A stretch of DNA of 64,000 nucleotides from Massilia sp. BJB1822 (lineage in GTDB: Bacteria > Pseudomonadota > Gammaproteobacteria > Burkholderiales > Burkholderiaceae_D). The notes below the pieces were generated by a model, which made no database searches, was not told the DNA's origin, and saw only the letters and a list, made by a program, of their open reading frames with translations. Position numbers and translations under genes: made by a program. Location: the NCBI RefSeq assembly GCF_013369485.1, contig NZ_JABWEB010000015.1, forward strand, positions 62,001 to 126,000, in the 5' to 3' direction. Positions within the stretch are counted from its first letter, which is position 1, and each line of letters starts with the position of its first letter. This document shows, one piece after another, positions 39,339-47,899 of the stretch.

Positions 39339-40324
39339 GCGGGTGATGCGTGGTGCAGGCTGCGGTACTGGCCGGGCGAGACGCCCAGCGTCCGTTTCAG
39401 CGCGCGCCGCATCAGCTGCGCATCGGAGAAGCCGCATAAGGCGGCGATGCGCTCGATGCTCCAGCTGCCATCTTCCAGCATCCAGCGCGCCTGCTCCAGC
39501 CGCAGGCGCTGCACATAAGCGGCCGGCGTGTCGCCCAGCTCGCGCCGGAACACACGCGCAAAATGGCGCGCACTCATGGCGGCGCGGTCGGCCAGACGCT
39601 GCACGTTCAAATCCTCGGCCAGATGTTCGGGCAACCAGGCTTGCAGGGTGCGGATGGCGGGCGTCTGGGCCTGCTGCGCCGCCAGCGTGACACTGAACTG
39701 CGCCTGGCCGCCCGGGCGGCGCAGGAAAACCACCAGCCCGCGCGCCACTTCCAGGGCCGCCGCTGCGCCGATATCGTCCTCGATCAAGGCCAGGGTCAGG
39801 TCGATGCCCGCCGTCACGCCGGCCGAGGTGTAGACCGGGCCATCCCTGACCCACAGCTCATTGGCCGACACGTCGGCGGCGGGAAAGCGCTCGGCCAGCA
39901 TGGCGGCGCGGCTCCAATGCGTGGTGACGCGCCGGCCGTCCAGCAGCCCGGCCTGGGCCAGCACGAAGGCGCCGGTGCAGATCGAAACCAAGCGGCGCGC
40001 CTTCGGTCCATGCTCCGCCAGCCAGGCCAGCAGCTCCTTGCTGTGCGGCTGGTGGGCATGCTCGCCGCTGACCACAATCAGGGTGTCGATGGCGCCGCGC
40101 AGGTCGAAACAGGAGCCGTTGCTGAGCAGGGTGATGCCGCAATTGCCGGCGATGGCCGCCGTGCGCGTGCCGGAGACGATCTCGATGCTGTAGGCGGGGC
40201 TATTCAGCGCCGGGCTGCGGTTGGCGGCGCGGAAGGCCGAGACGGAACCGAAGAGATCCAGTTCTTCCGCCAGATCGGTGGCGACGAAGACAATGCGGCG
40301 GGGTGCGGCGAGGCGTTTGCTCAT
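39335..40324 (-). CDS. GlxA-type AraC-family regulator with DJ-1/PfpI domain
   Basis: A 329-residue regulator: N-terminal class I glutamine amidotransferase-like DJ-1 domain (about 10-185; RLVSICTGAFVLAQAGLLDGRRVTTHW) and C-terminal AraC double helix-turn-helix (about 220-320; MSARHFARVFRRELGDTPAAYVQRLRLEQAR). These usually control an adjacent DJ-1-family enzyme, and one is divergent here at 40421. A spaced inverted repeat lies between the two. Confidence 0.92.
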   Translation of the reverse strand: MSKRLAAPRRIVFVATDLAEELDLFGSVSAFRAANRSPALNSPAYSIEIVSGTRTAAIAGNCGITLLSNGSCFDLRGAIDTLIVVSGEHAHQPHSKELLAWLAEHGPKARRLVSICTGAFVLAQAGLLDGRRVTTHWSRAAMLAERFPAADVSANELWVRDGPVYTSAGVTAGIDLTLALIEDDIGAAAALEVARGLVVFLRRPGGQAQFSVTLAAQQAQTPAIRTLQAWLPEHLAEDLNVQRLADRAAMSARHFARVFRRELGDTPAAYVQRLRLEQARWMLEDGSWSIERIAALCGFSDAQLMRRALKRTLGVSPGQYRSLHHASPA

Positions 40325-40333
40325 TGGCCGATT

Positions 40334-40370
40334 ATGGCAGAAAACGCCCTTTTTGCGTCATTACTGCCAT
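40334..40370. promoter_or_regulatory. Candidate operator between the GlxA regulator and its divergent target
   Basis: ATGGCAG (40334-40340) and CTGCCAT (40364-40370) form a perfect 7-bp inverted repeat in the 96-base divergent region. Confidence 0.5.
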
Positions 40371-40420
40371 TGCTTGCAAATGTAAAGTAAGGCCTTCACT
40401 GTAAAGAAGGAGCAGCAAGA

Positions 40421-41164
40421 ATGAGTAGCGAAGCAAGCATGCAGACCGGCACGCCCACCGATATCGTGATGCTGGTCTATCCCGGCATGACGGCGCTCGA
40501 TATGGTGGCGCCGCAGCTGGTCTTTTCCAATCTGCCCAACGCCCGCGTGCACCTGGTCTGGAAAAACCTGGAAGCGGTGGCGTGCGACACCGGCTTCGCC
40601 ATCCTGCCCACGGCCACGCTGGCCGACTGTCCACAGCGTCCCACCGTGCTGTTCGTCCCCGGCAGCAAGGGCGCGACCTGGGCCTTGATGCAGGATGAGG
40701 AGGTGCTGGACTTCCTGCGCCGCTGCGGCGCCGCGGCCGACTGGGTGAGCAGCGTATGCACCGGCTCCCTGCTGCTGGCGGCGGCCGGCCTGCTGCAAGG
40801 CTATTGCGCCACGTCGCACTGGGGCGTGCGCGAGCTGCTGGCGGAGATGGGCGCCACGCCTTGCGACGCGCGCGTGGTGGAAGACCGCAACCGCTTGACG
40901 GGCGGCGGCGTCACAGCCGGCATGGACTTTGCGCTGACCCTGGCCGCGCGCCTATACGACGAACCGTTCGCACGCATCCTGCAACTGCTGATCGAATACG
41001 ATCCACAGCCGCCTTTCGGCCCCGGTCATCCGCAGCATGTCGACGCTGAAGTCTTGCAGAGCGCCAGCGCCCTGTACAGCGAGGAAGTCGCGCTGGCCGC
41101 GCACGCGGCGCGCGCCGCCGGTCAAGCCTTGATATCTGGAGAAAGCCCCCGATCTGCCAATTAG
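40421..41164 (+). CDS. DJ-1/PfpI protein, isonitrile hydratase-like
   Basis: A 247-residue cytosolic DJ-1 superfamily protein. The nucleophile cysteine is Cys113 in SVCTGSLLLAAAGLLQG, followed by TSHW and the RLTGGGVTAGMDFAL segment shared with isonitrile hydratase (InhA), which converts isonitriles to N-formamides. Starts after GAAGGAGCAGCAAG, a strong ribosome site. Divergent from a GlxA regulator that probably controls it. Substrate is inferred from family only. Confidence 0.87.
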   Translation: MSSEASMQTGTPTDIVMLVYPGMTALDMVAPQLVFSNLPNARVHLVWKNLEAVACDTGFAILPTATLADCPQRPTVLFVPGSKGATWALMQDEEVLDFLRRCGAAADWVSSVCTGSLLLAAAGLLQGYCATSHWGVRELLAEMGATPCDARVVEDRNRLTGGGVTAGMDFALTLAARLYDEPFARILQLLIEYDPQPPFGPGHPQHVDAEVLQSASALYSEEVALAAHAARAAGQALISGESPRSAN

Positions 41165-41199
41165 CGCTACTATTTTGCTAATGTTGAGGGAGACCTATC

Positions 41200-41367
41200 A
41201 TGCCAGCAATCGAGCCCGCAGCGCGCCGCCAGCGCGCCCACATCACGCCCGATCCGGAAACGCCGCCGCCGGTACCGGAAAAGGATCCGCCGCCGGACGA
41301 GACGCCGTTGCCGGAAGAGCCGCCGATCGAGGAGCCGGTTCCGGCCGCGCCGCCGATCAAGGCTTGA
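41200..41367 (+). CDS. Small Pro/Glu-rich protein, 55 residues
   Basis: An ATG preceded by TTGAGGGAG opens a 55-residue frame of low complexity: after a basic start come repeated acidic/proline steps such as DPETPPPVPEKDPPPDE and PEEPPIEEPVP. It would be unstructured and cytosolic. Similar tiny Pro/Glu-rich proteins are often seen in this bacterial group; none has a known role. Tail-to-tail with another small acidic protein. Confidence 0.6.
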   Translation: MPAIEPAARRQRAHITPDPETPPPVPEKDPPPDETPLPEEPPIEEPVPAAPPIKA

Positions 41368-41379
41368 CGCCAGCCTGAT

Positions 41380-41556
41380 TCAGCCTGGGGGCGGCGGTTC
41401 AGCCTTCGTCCCCGGTGCCGGCCGGGGACGGATTTGCCGGATATGTTCCTCGGTCTCCAGCTCGCCCGGCGTTTTCTCGCCGCTGCCGATGTCCGGCTCC
41501 TCCATCAAATGTCCGCGGCCATGTTCATCGGCGGGTTTGTTCTCTGTCGGATTCAT
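41380..41556 (-). CDS. Small acidic protein, 58 residues
   Basis: The ATG at 41556 is preceded by AAGGAGGTGT, an almost perfect Shine-Dalgarno. The product (MNPTENKPADEHGRGHLMEEP...) is acidic, Gly/Pro-rich and without hydrophobic segments. Its C-terminus (RPRPAPGTKAEPPPPG) resembles the proline runs of the convergent gene. Function unknown. Confidence 0.6.
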   Translation of the reverse strand: MNPTENKPADEHGRGHLMEEPDIGSGEKTPGELETEEHIRQIRPRPAPGTKAEPPPPG

Positions 41557-41746
41557 GCCACACCTCCTTGCCCGCCATGCTAGCAGGGCGGCGCCAGGCG
41601 GAGCGCCCGCTTGCAATTTGCTTGTTTGGAAATCGTGTTGCTCAGTGGATACATATTTTTGTTTTTGTGTTCGCCGTCACCAGCCCGTCATCAAAGTATT
41701 CATATAATTTGACCATCGACAGGTTTTTCATCATGTGGAGGCCAAA

Positions 41747-41881
41747 ATGGGCAATTCCCTGCACAACAAGATCTATCTCGGACGACGCGCCAGCCCTTGG
41801 GCCAGCAAGCGCGCCCAGCTGTTGATCGGCTTGGGACTGGTGGCTGGCCTGAGCGCCTTGTGGCTGGTGTTGCGCAGTTAA
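41747..41881 (+). CDS. Small single-pass membrane protein, 44 residues
   Basis: The ATG has GTGGAGG upstream at good spacing. The product has a basic N-terminal half (KIYLGRRASPWASKRA) and one C-terminal membrane segment (LLIGLGLVAGLSALWLVL), ending LRS. A TATAAT at 41703-41708 could be its -10. Function unknown. The 190 bases before it hold no other gene. Confidence 0.65.
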   Translation: MGNSLHNKIYLGRRASPWASKRAQLLIGLGLVAGLSALWLVLRS

Positions 41882-41965
41882 GCCCTGCCGCCTGAGCGCC
41901 GGCCTTGCCCTGGGGCGGGTAGGCGCGTACCATGACGGCCGCAAGCTCATCATGGAAACTAGGCA

Positions 41966-42325
41966 ATGAAAAACGAGAAATTCTCCACCGACGAATACAA
42001 TGCGCTGGACGAGGTGGCCCGCGGCATCAAGGGCCGGCCCAGCGCCTGTGTCGGCCGCAACACCAAGCGTCTGTCCGGTCTGAAAATGATCAGCATCGCG
42101 CGCAGCGGCGCCATCACCTTGACCGACAAGGGCCGCGAAGCGCTGTTCCTGCGCCGCTGCATCATGGCCCTGCGCGCGCTGACGGAAAACCAGACGGCCA
42201 CGCTGGACGCCGATGTGGCGCTCTTCCTCGGCAAAAAATCCCATATCGAACAGGTGGAAGGCGGCTTTGCCATCACCGAAAAAGGCCGCGCCTCGCTGGC
42301 GGACATCGAAGCCCAGGGCATCTGA
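41966..42325 (+). CDS. Hypothetical protein, 119 residues, winged-helix-like
   Basis: A soluble protein with two copies of a short motif, ITLTDKGREALF (about 50-61) and FAITEKGRASLA (about 102-113), the form usually seen at the wing and last helix of winged-helix proteins. A role in DNA binding is possible but unproven. The start follows ACTAGGCA, a weak ribosome site; an intrinsic terminator lies 24 bases after the stop. Confidence 0.7.
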   Translation: MKNEKFSTDEYNALDEVARGIKGRPSACVGRNTKRLSGLKMISIARSGAITLTDKGREALFLRRCIMALRALTENQTATLDADVALFLGKKSHIEQVEGGFAITEKGRASLADIEAQGI

Positions 42326-42348
42326 GTTCTTCCTTCGTCCGGCAATGA

Positions 42349-42374
42349 AAAAAGCGCTCCGAGGAGCGCTTTTT
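42349..42374. terminator. Bidirectional terminator
   Basis: AAAAAGCGCTC (42349-42359), a 4-base loop and GAGCGCTTTTT serve both the plus-strand hypothetical gene and the convergent M16 operon. Confidence 0.85.
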
Positions 42375-42390
42375 GTCATTCTGCCCGCTC

Positions 42391-43794
42391 TTACTGGGCT
42401 GCCGGCTTGAAGCCGTCGGCGGTGATCGGCAGTTCCGTCACCTCGCCGTATTTGGCGGCCAGCTTGCGGATCGCTTCCGCTTTCCCGACCAGCACCATCT
42501 GCAGATTATTGCGCGGGAAGTGCTTGTCCACCAGCTGCTTGGCGCGTTCCGGCGTCAGGCTGTCGACATCCTTCATGAAGTTGTCGATCTGCTCGCGGCC
42601 CACGTTCAGCGCATACATATCGCCCAGCAGGCCGGCCAGCTGCTCGCTGGTTTCGAAGCGCGGCGGGAACTGGCCTTTGACATAGGCCTTGGCCGATTCC
42701 AGCGTGGTCTTGTCGATACCCTTGTCCCACAGGCGCTGATAGGTTTTCAGCGCCAGGTCCAGCGCCGCCTCGGTTTTCGGCGTGGCGGTGAAGCTGGAGA
42801 TCTGGAAGGTGCCGGCCTGCGACAGTGGCGCGAAGGCGCTGTTGGCGCCATAGGTCAGGCCCGAATTCACGCGCAGCTCGTCGTTCAGCCAGGACGTGAA
42901 GCGGCCGCCCAGCACCGTGTTCACCACCTGCAGCGGCACGTAGTCAGGGTCGTTGCGGGCGATGCCCTTGCCGCCGATCAGGAAGGTGGTTTCGATGGCG
43001 TCGGCCTTGTCCACCAGCCAGACGCGCGGCTTGTCAGCGTGCACCTTGCCGTTGTCCTGGGCTTGCGGCGCCGGGCCGCTGGCCTGCCATTGGCCGAACA
43101 GCTTCTCCAGCTGCTGGCGCATCTCGCCGGCCTTGAAGTCGCCCACCACCACGATGGCGGCGTTGTCCGGACGGTAGTAGCGCTGGTGGAAGCTCTTCAC
43201 ATCGTCCTGCTTCAGCGCGGCCACGCTGTTGACGGTGCCGGCGGCCGGGTTGGCGTAGGCGCCGCCGCCGAACAGCATGCTGCGGTAGTAGTTGCCCACC
43301 ACCTGGCGCGGGCTTTCCTTCTGCTGCTTCAGGCCCGCCACTTTACGGGCGCGCATCTTCTCCAGTTCCGCCGCGTCGAAGCTGGGCTGCTGCACGATTT
43401 CGGCGAACAGGGGCAGCAGCTCGGCCGCGTCGGCGCGCGCGAAGTTGGCTTGCACTGTGGTCTGCTCGGTGCTGGCGCCACCGGCCAGCACGGCGCCGCG
43501 GAAGTCGAAGGCCTGGTCGATCTCGGCCTTCTTGTGCTTTTGCGTGCCGAGCAGCAGGGCGTCGCCGGTCAGGTTGGACAGGCCGGCCTGCTGCGCGTCG
43601 TTGACGGCGCCGGCTTTGACCACGGCGCGCACGGCGATCAGCGGCACATCGTGGCGCTCCATCAGGTAGACGGTCAGGCCATTCGACAGCTTGGAGCTCT
43701 CGAAAGCGGGCAGGCGGAATTCGGCCGCGCTGGCCGGAAGCTGCGCCGCGCCGGCGGCCGCGCCCAGCAGGCTCATAACGATCAGTTTCTTCAT
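42391..43794 (-). CDS. M16-family protein lacking the zinc site (non-catalytic subunit)
   Basis: A 467-residue exported protein (signal peptide about 1-23, ending ASA) with the M16 fold. Where M16 peptidases carry HxxEH, this protein reads GLSNLTGDALLLGT, so all zinc ligands are absent. The C-terminal half keeps LGGRFTSWLNDELRVNSGLTYGANS, the R/Y pair that binds substrate in heterodimeric M16 enzymes. It is the second gene after the active peptidase (4-base gap), the usual arrangement of an active/inactive pair in the periplasm. Confidence 0.92.
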   Translation of the reverse strand: MKKLIVMSLLGAAAGAAQLPASAAEFRLPAFESSKLSNGLTVYLMERHDVPLIAVRAVVKAGAVNDAQQAGLSNLTGDALLLGTQKHKKAEIDQAFDFRGAVLAGGASTEQTTVQANFARADAAELLPLFAEIVQQPSFDAAELEKMRARKVAGLKQQKESPRQVVGNYYRSMLFGGGAYANPAAGTVNSVAALKQDDVKSFHQRYYRPDNAAIVVVGDFKAGEMRQQLEKLFGQWQASGPAPQAQDNGKVHADKPRVWLVDKADAIETTFLIGGKGIARNDPDYVPLQVVNTVLGGRFTSWLNDELRVNSGLTYGANSAFAPLSQAGTFQISSFTATPKTEAALDLALKTYQRLWDKGIDKTTLESAKAYVKGQFPPRFETSEQLAGLLGDMYALNVGREQIDNFMKDVDSLTPERAKQLVDKHFPRNNLQMVLVGKAEAIRKLAAKYGEVTELPITADGFKPAAQ

Positions 43795-43798
43795 ACTC

Positions 43799-45115
43799 TT
43801 ATTCCTCCTTGGCGGCCAGCACGCCCACGGTGCGCTGCGATTTCTTCAGGTATTTGGCGGCGACGGCCTGGATATCGGCCGCGTTCAGCTTCTCATAGTG
43901 CGCGGGGGCGTCGAACATCTTGCGGTAGTCGCCGAAGAACACCTCGTAATTGCCCAGCTGCTGGGCCTTGCCGTTGATGGTTTCCTGGGCGCGGTACAGG
44001 TCGAGCAGCTTGCGGTTTTTGACCTTTTGCAGCTCCTGCTCGCTGACGCCTTCCTTGATGAGCTTATCGACTTCGGCCAGCAGCGCTTGTTCCAGCTTGC
44101 CCGCATCGACATTGGCGGCGGCCACCGCGTTCAGGTAAATCAGGCCGGGATCGAAACCGTCGGTGCTCATGGCGCTGACCGAGGTGGCCAGCTGCTGTTC
44201 CACCAGCGCCTTGTACAGGCGCGAAGTCTTGCCCTGGGTGAGCACGTCCATCAGCATTTCCAGCGCATACACGTCGGCGTGGCTGGCGTTCGGCGATTTA
44301 TACGCCACCATCAGATTGGGCGAAGTGGCCGAAGGCTTGGTCACGAACAGGCGGCGCTCGCCGGTCTGTTCCGGTTCCACCGTGCGCACGGCAGGCGGCG
44401 CGGCGCGCTTCGGAATGGCGCCGAAGTATTTGCCGGCGAGTTTTTTCACTTCGTCGAACTTGACGTCGCCCACGATCACGGAGACGGCGTTATTCGGCGC
44501 GTAGTAAGTCTGGAAGTAGTTCTTCAGATCCTGCTGGGTCCAGGCCTTGATGTCCGATTCCACGCCGATCACCGGCCAGGAGTAGGGATGGGCGGTGTAG
44601 GCCACGCTGTTCAACTGTTCCATCAGCATGCGCATATTCGAGTTTTCCAGGCCGGTGCTGCGCTCGGACAGCACCACGCCGCGCTCGCTCTCCACCACTT
44701 TCGGATCGATGCTCAGGTGGGCGATGCGGTCGCCTTCCAGCTTGAACACGGTCTCCAGCGAGGACGCGGGGAACCAGTCCTGGTACACCGTCACATCGCT
44801 ATTGGTATAGGCGTTGTTGGCGCCGCCCTTGGCTTCCATGGTGCGGTCGAACATTTTCGGGCCATAGTTCTTCGAGCCGTTGAACATCATGTGTTCGAAG
44901 AAGTGGGACAGGCCGGTGGTGCCGGGTGCCTCGTTGCGCGAACCGACCTTCCAGAAGGTGTACATATTCGCGTTGGGGATGTTGCTGCTTTCCAGCACGA
45001 TGAACTTCATGCCGTTTGGCAGCGTGAACGATTTCACCTGATCGGCCGACAGCGCGGCCTGCGCGGAGGCTGCCGCGCCAAGAGCGATACTGGCAGCCAG
45101 GATTTTCCACTTCAT
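43799..45115 (-). CDS. M16-family zinc metallopeptidase (catalytic subunit)
   Basis: A 438-residue periplasmic peptidase with signal peptide (about 1-20, AQA). The zinc motif HFFEH (His71, Glu74, His75) sits in GLSHFFEHMMFNG, followed by the third ligand region ESERGVVLSE. It probably works as a heterodimer with the inactive partner encoded directly downstream, degrading unfolded peptides. The ATG at 45115 gives a clean signal peptide; 20 upstream residues were rejected. Confidence 0.95.
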   Translation of the reverse strand: MKWKILAASIALGAAASAQAALSADQVKSFTLPNGMKFIVLESSNIPNANMYTFWKVGSRNEAPGTTGLSHFFEHMMFNGSKNYGPKMFDRTMEAKGGANNAYTNSDVTVYQDWFPASSLETVFKLEGDRIAHLSIDPKVVESERGVVLSERSTGLENSNMRMLMEQLNSVAYTAHPYSWPVIGVESDIKAWTQQDLKNYFQTYYAPNNAVSVIVGDVKFDEVKKLAGKYFGAIPKRAAPPAVRTVEPEQTGERRLFVTKPSATSPNLMVAYKSPNASHADVYALEMLMDVLTQGKTSRLYKALVEQQLATSVSAMSTDGFDPGLIYLNAVAAANVDAGKLEQALLAEVDKLIKEGVSEQELQKVKNRKLLDLYRAQETINGKAQQLGNYEVFFGDYRKMFDAPAHYEKLNAADIQAVAAKYLKKSQRTVGVLAAKEE

Positions 45116-45208
45116 ACTAAGCCCTTTCGGTGAAATGACAGGAATAACTTGAAAACAAGCATAGGATAATTGCAAGTAAAATGCCGGATGTCAACTTAAG
45201 GAGTACTT

Positions 45209-45691
45209 ATGGATAGCGCAATGCACTGGTCGGCCCACGAGCTGACGATGACGGTCTTGATGACCCCCGATATGGCCAATTTCTCCGGCAATGTGCACGG
45301 CGGCGCCATCCTCAAGCTGCTCGACAGCGTGGCTTATGCCTGCGCCAGCCGCTATTCGGGCAGTTATGTGGTCACGCTGTCGGTGGACCAGGTGATGTTC
45401 CTGCAGCCCATCCATGTGGGCGAGCTGGTGACTTTCCTGGCCTCGGTCAACTACACCGGCACCACCTCGATGGAAGTGGGCATCCGCGTCGTGACCGAAA
45501 ACATCCAGCAGCGCCTGGTGCGCCACGCCAACAGCTGCTACTTCACCATGGTGGCCGTGGACAAGGACCGCAAGCCGCTCGCCGTGCCGCCGCTGGTACC
45601 CGAAACGCCCGAGCAGATCGCCCGCTTCGACGCGGCCAAGGCGCGCAAGGCCGCGCGCCAGCAGGTCAGCGCGGCGAAGAAGAAACCTTGA
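45209..45691 (+). CDS. Acyl-CoA thioesterase, hotdog fold (YciA-like)
   Basis: A 160-residue thioesterase that hydrolyses acyl-CoA. The hotdog signature FSGNVHGGAILKLLDSVAYACASRYSG includes the active-site Asn/His-Gly-Gly and Asp, and VTLSVDQVMFLQPIHVGELV follows. C-terminal Lys/Ala tail. Preceded by TTAAGGAGTACTT. Divergent from the M16 operon. Confidence 0.93.
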   Translation: MDSAMHWSAHELTMTVLMTPDMANFSGNVHGGAILKLLDSVAYACASRYSGSYVVTLSVDQVMFLQPIHVGELVTFLASVNYTGTTSMEVGIRVVTENIQQRLVRHANSCYFTMVAVDKDRKPLAVPPLVPETPEQIARFDAAKARKAARQQVSAAKKKP

Positions 45692-45727
45692 TGAGCTGAG
45701 CTATCTACCTGGACGGAGGCCAGAGCC

Positions 45728-45886
45728 ATGCGCAAGATTCACATCTATATTCTGGGTGTCGCACTGCTTGGTCTGGCGCAGGGCTTCCTGAAGAACGCGC
45801 TTCCCCACGGCGCGATATTTTTCGCCGTGGTGTTGGCCTACCTGGTGATACTTCGATTTATTGCGGAGAAGTTCGGCAAGCCATAA
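45728..45886 (+). CDS. Small membrane protein, 52 residues
   Basis: ATG with GGACGGAGG upstream. Two hydrophobic stretches (IHIYILGVALLGLAQGFL and AIFFAVVLAYLVILRFIA) flank a short loop (KNALPHG), suggesting a two-pass inner-membrane peptide. Ends KFGKP. Function unknown. Confidence 0.7.
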   Translation: MRKIHIYILGVALLGLAQGFLKNALPHGAIFFAVVLAYLVILRFIAEKFGKP

Positions 45887-46031
45887 GACTGCCAAGCCTG
45901 TTGCACCAGTAGCAGGTGCCACGCATCTATCCACACAGGTGTGAGACGCCTCAAACACGAAGACCGTGTTTAAACCTAGGATGACGTTGAAGTCCTGGGT
46001 TTTGCGCGGTATCCTGATTTGGGCGGCTGGC

Positions 46032-46322
46032 ATGTATCTGATTCGTACAACCCCTATATTTGACGATTGGTTCAGCCGGTTGAAAGATTATCACTGCCGT
46101 GCCCGCCTTATCGCCAGGCTGCATCGTGCCGCAAGGGGAAATTTGGGCGATCATAAGGCCGTTGGCGGTGGTGTTTCCGAAATGCGGATCGATTGCGGAC
46201 CGGGATATCGGGTGTACTACACAATTCGCGACCGGCAGCTGCTTTTGTTGCTGGTTGGCGGCGACAAGTCGAGCCAGAGCAAAGATATTCAGCTGGCATA
46301 TGCCCTGGCAGCAAGCATGTAA
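46032..46322 (+). CDS. HigB/RelE-type addiction-module killer protein
   Basis: A 96-residue toxin of the phage-derived Gp49/HigB-like group: FDDWFSRLKDYHCRARLIARLHRAARGNLGDHKAVGGGVSEMRIDCGPGYRVYYTIRD carries the family core with GGGVSEMRI and the catalytic-type arginine/tyrosine positions. It should be a ribosome-associated mRNA endonuclease. Toxin precedes antitoxin by 9 bases, the HigBA order. Start ATG 46032; the longer upstream extension is hydrophobic and not typical. Confidence 0.88.
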   Translation: MYLIRTTPIFDDWFSRLKDYHCRARLIARLHRAARGNLGDHKAVGGGVSEMRIDCGPGYRVYYTIRDRQLLLLLVGGDKSSQSKDIQLAYALAASM

Positions 46323-46331
46323 GGAGATGTC

Positions 46332-46682
46332 ATGGTGACGCTGAGAGACTGGGATCCTGCGGAGCATCTGCGATCCGAGCAGGAACGTGTCCTCTATTTT
46401 GACGCCTGCCTGCTCGAGGCGGGCGATGATGCCGCTTTCATTGCCGATGCCCTGGCAACCATTGCCCGCTCCAGAGGCGTGGTGAAGCTGGATAGTGAAG
46501 TCTGGCCCGACAGCGAGAATTTATACAAAGCTCTGTCAGCTGAGAGCAGCCCAAGCTATGCCACCATAGCGAAGGCAGCCCGCGCCCTTGGCATGCAGCT
46601 TCGCGCGGAATCTTTACCTGCAGCTTCTGCGGCATTGACCGAAGACGAAAACGGTCAAGCCGCTGAAGAGCCTCAAGTTTGA
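46332..46682 (+). CDS. HigA-type antitoxin (addiction-module antidote, helix-turn-helix)
   Basis: A 116-residue antitoxin with LRDWDPAEHLRSEQERVLYFDACLLEAGDDAAFIADALATIARSRG at the start, characteristic of the antidote partner of this killer family, and a Cro/C1-like helix-turn-helix (AFIADALATIARSRGVVKLD...PSYATIAKAARALGMQL). Ends in an acidic tail. Starts 9 bases after the toxin with an AAGGAGATG site and likely autoregulates the pair. Confidence 0.88.
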   Translation: MVTLRDWDPAEHLRSEQERVLYFDACLLEAGDDAAFIADALATIARSRGVVKLDSEVWPDSENLYKALSAESSPSYATIAKAARALGMQLRAESLPAASAALTEDENGQAAEEPQV

Positions 46683-46699
46683 CCGCTCCAGGTAATCCA

Positions 46700-47899
46700 C
46701 TACTTCCCGGATTTCATAAGCGCCATCCCTAAGTTGAAGCGCTGCTTGGATGCGCCGCCATACAGCAGTGCCTTTAAGACCACCAGCGCCGCTGCCAGCA
46801 GTGCGAAGACCAAGCCGCTCCCGATGCTGCCGCGCATGCCGAAGGAGGCGATGAAATTTCCTCCAACGACCGCGCCAATGGTCACGCCCAGATTGATGAA
46901 GGCGATATACAGCCCGGTCGCAAACTCGGGCGCTTCCGGCGCTGCTGAACTGAGCCAGACTTGCGTCACGACCAGTCCACTGGTGTGCGCCGCACCCCAG
47001 AACAGCATGATCAGTACCAGTCCCACCATTGCCGATGGTGCCGCAAACAGATGCAGAGTCGCGTAGGCGAGAGCCAGCAGCAAGGGCTGCAGCAGCACGG
47101 TCAGAACCAGGCGCTTGCCGAGCAGGTGGCCGGCCAGCAGATTGCCGAGCAGCCCGCCCACGCCAAAGACCAGCAGCATCACGCTGATCGTCTTGCCGTC
47201 CATGCCGATGTGGCGCAGATGTTCGGCGGCGTAAGCATAGACCGAGAACATGGCGGCAAAGACCATGGTGGCCGCGGCGATATTCAGCCACAGCACCGGC
47301 TTGCGCAAGATGCCCAACTGCTTGCCATACGATAGCTTTGCGCCGGTCGGCGCTTGCGGCAGCCAGATCATCAAACCCAGCGCGGCGATGCCGTTGGCCG
47401 CTGCGCAGAAAAAGAACGAGGCTTCGTAGCTGAAGGCGGCAGCGATCCAGGTGGTCAGCGGTATGCCCAGCACCATGCCCATGCTGGTGCCGACGAAGGC
47501 GTGGGCGCTGGCGCGCGTAGCCTGCTCGGGCGGATACATGGCGATCGCCGCCACCATCGCGAGCGAGAAGTAGACCGGATGCAGCAGGGCAGCCAGCAGG
47601 CGCAGTGCCAGCAGGCTTTCAAAACCCGGCGCATAAGCGGAGCAGACGCTCACGGCGGCGAAGAACAGCAGCGCGCCGGCCAGCATGCGCTTGCGGTTGA
47701 CGCGCGAGGCCAGCAGCACCAGCGGCGGTCCACCCACTGCAACGACCAGGGCGAACAGGCCAACCAGCAGGCCGGCGCGCGTGGCAGTGACGTGGAAGCG
47801 CTCCATGATGAGCGGCAGGATGCCCACCACGCCGAACTCGATGCAGTACAGGCCAAACAGGCCGAGGCCGACGAAGAAAATGGGATGCGGCCCTTTCAT
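46700..47899 (-). CDS. MFS transporter (arabinose-efflux/YdhP-like)
   Basis: A 399-residue transporter with twelve hydrophobic segments and the DHA1 drug/sugar efflux pattern (LFGLYCIEFGVVGILPLIMERFHV at TM1; RVNRKRMLAGAL at the loop 2-3 motif). Its ATG overlaps the stop of the upstream serine hydrolase by 4 bases, so the two are co-translated. The divergent LysR regulator probably controls both. Substrate unknown. Confidence 0.9.
   Translation of the reverse strand: MKGPHPIFFVGLGLFGLYCIEFGVVGILPLIMERFHVTATRAGLLVGLFALVVAVGGPPLVLLASRVNRKRMLAGALLFFAAVSVCSAYAPGFESLLALRLLAALLHPVYFSLAMVAAIAMYPPEQATRASAHAFVGTSMGMVLGIPLTTWIAAAFSYEASFFFCAAANGIAALGLMIWLPQAPTGAKLSYGKQLGILRKPVLWLNIAAATMVFAAMFSVYAYAAEHLRHIGMDGKTISVMLLVFGVGGLLGNLLAGHLLGKRLVLTVLLQPLLLALAYATLHLFAAPSAMVGLVLIMLFWGAAHTSGLVVTQVWLSSAAPEAPEFATGLYIAFINLGVTIGAVVGGNFIASFGMRGSIGSGLVFALLAAALVVLKALLYGGASKQRFNLGMALMKSGK

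Noticed and set aside
37029-39854. A 941-residue minus-strand frame
   Set aside because: It lies opposite the YfiR-like gene, the hybrid kinase and part of the GlxA gene. It has low-complexity Arg/Gln/His composition with no domains, typical of a high-GC shadow frame.
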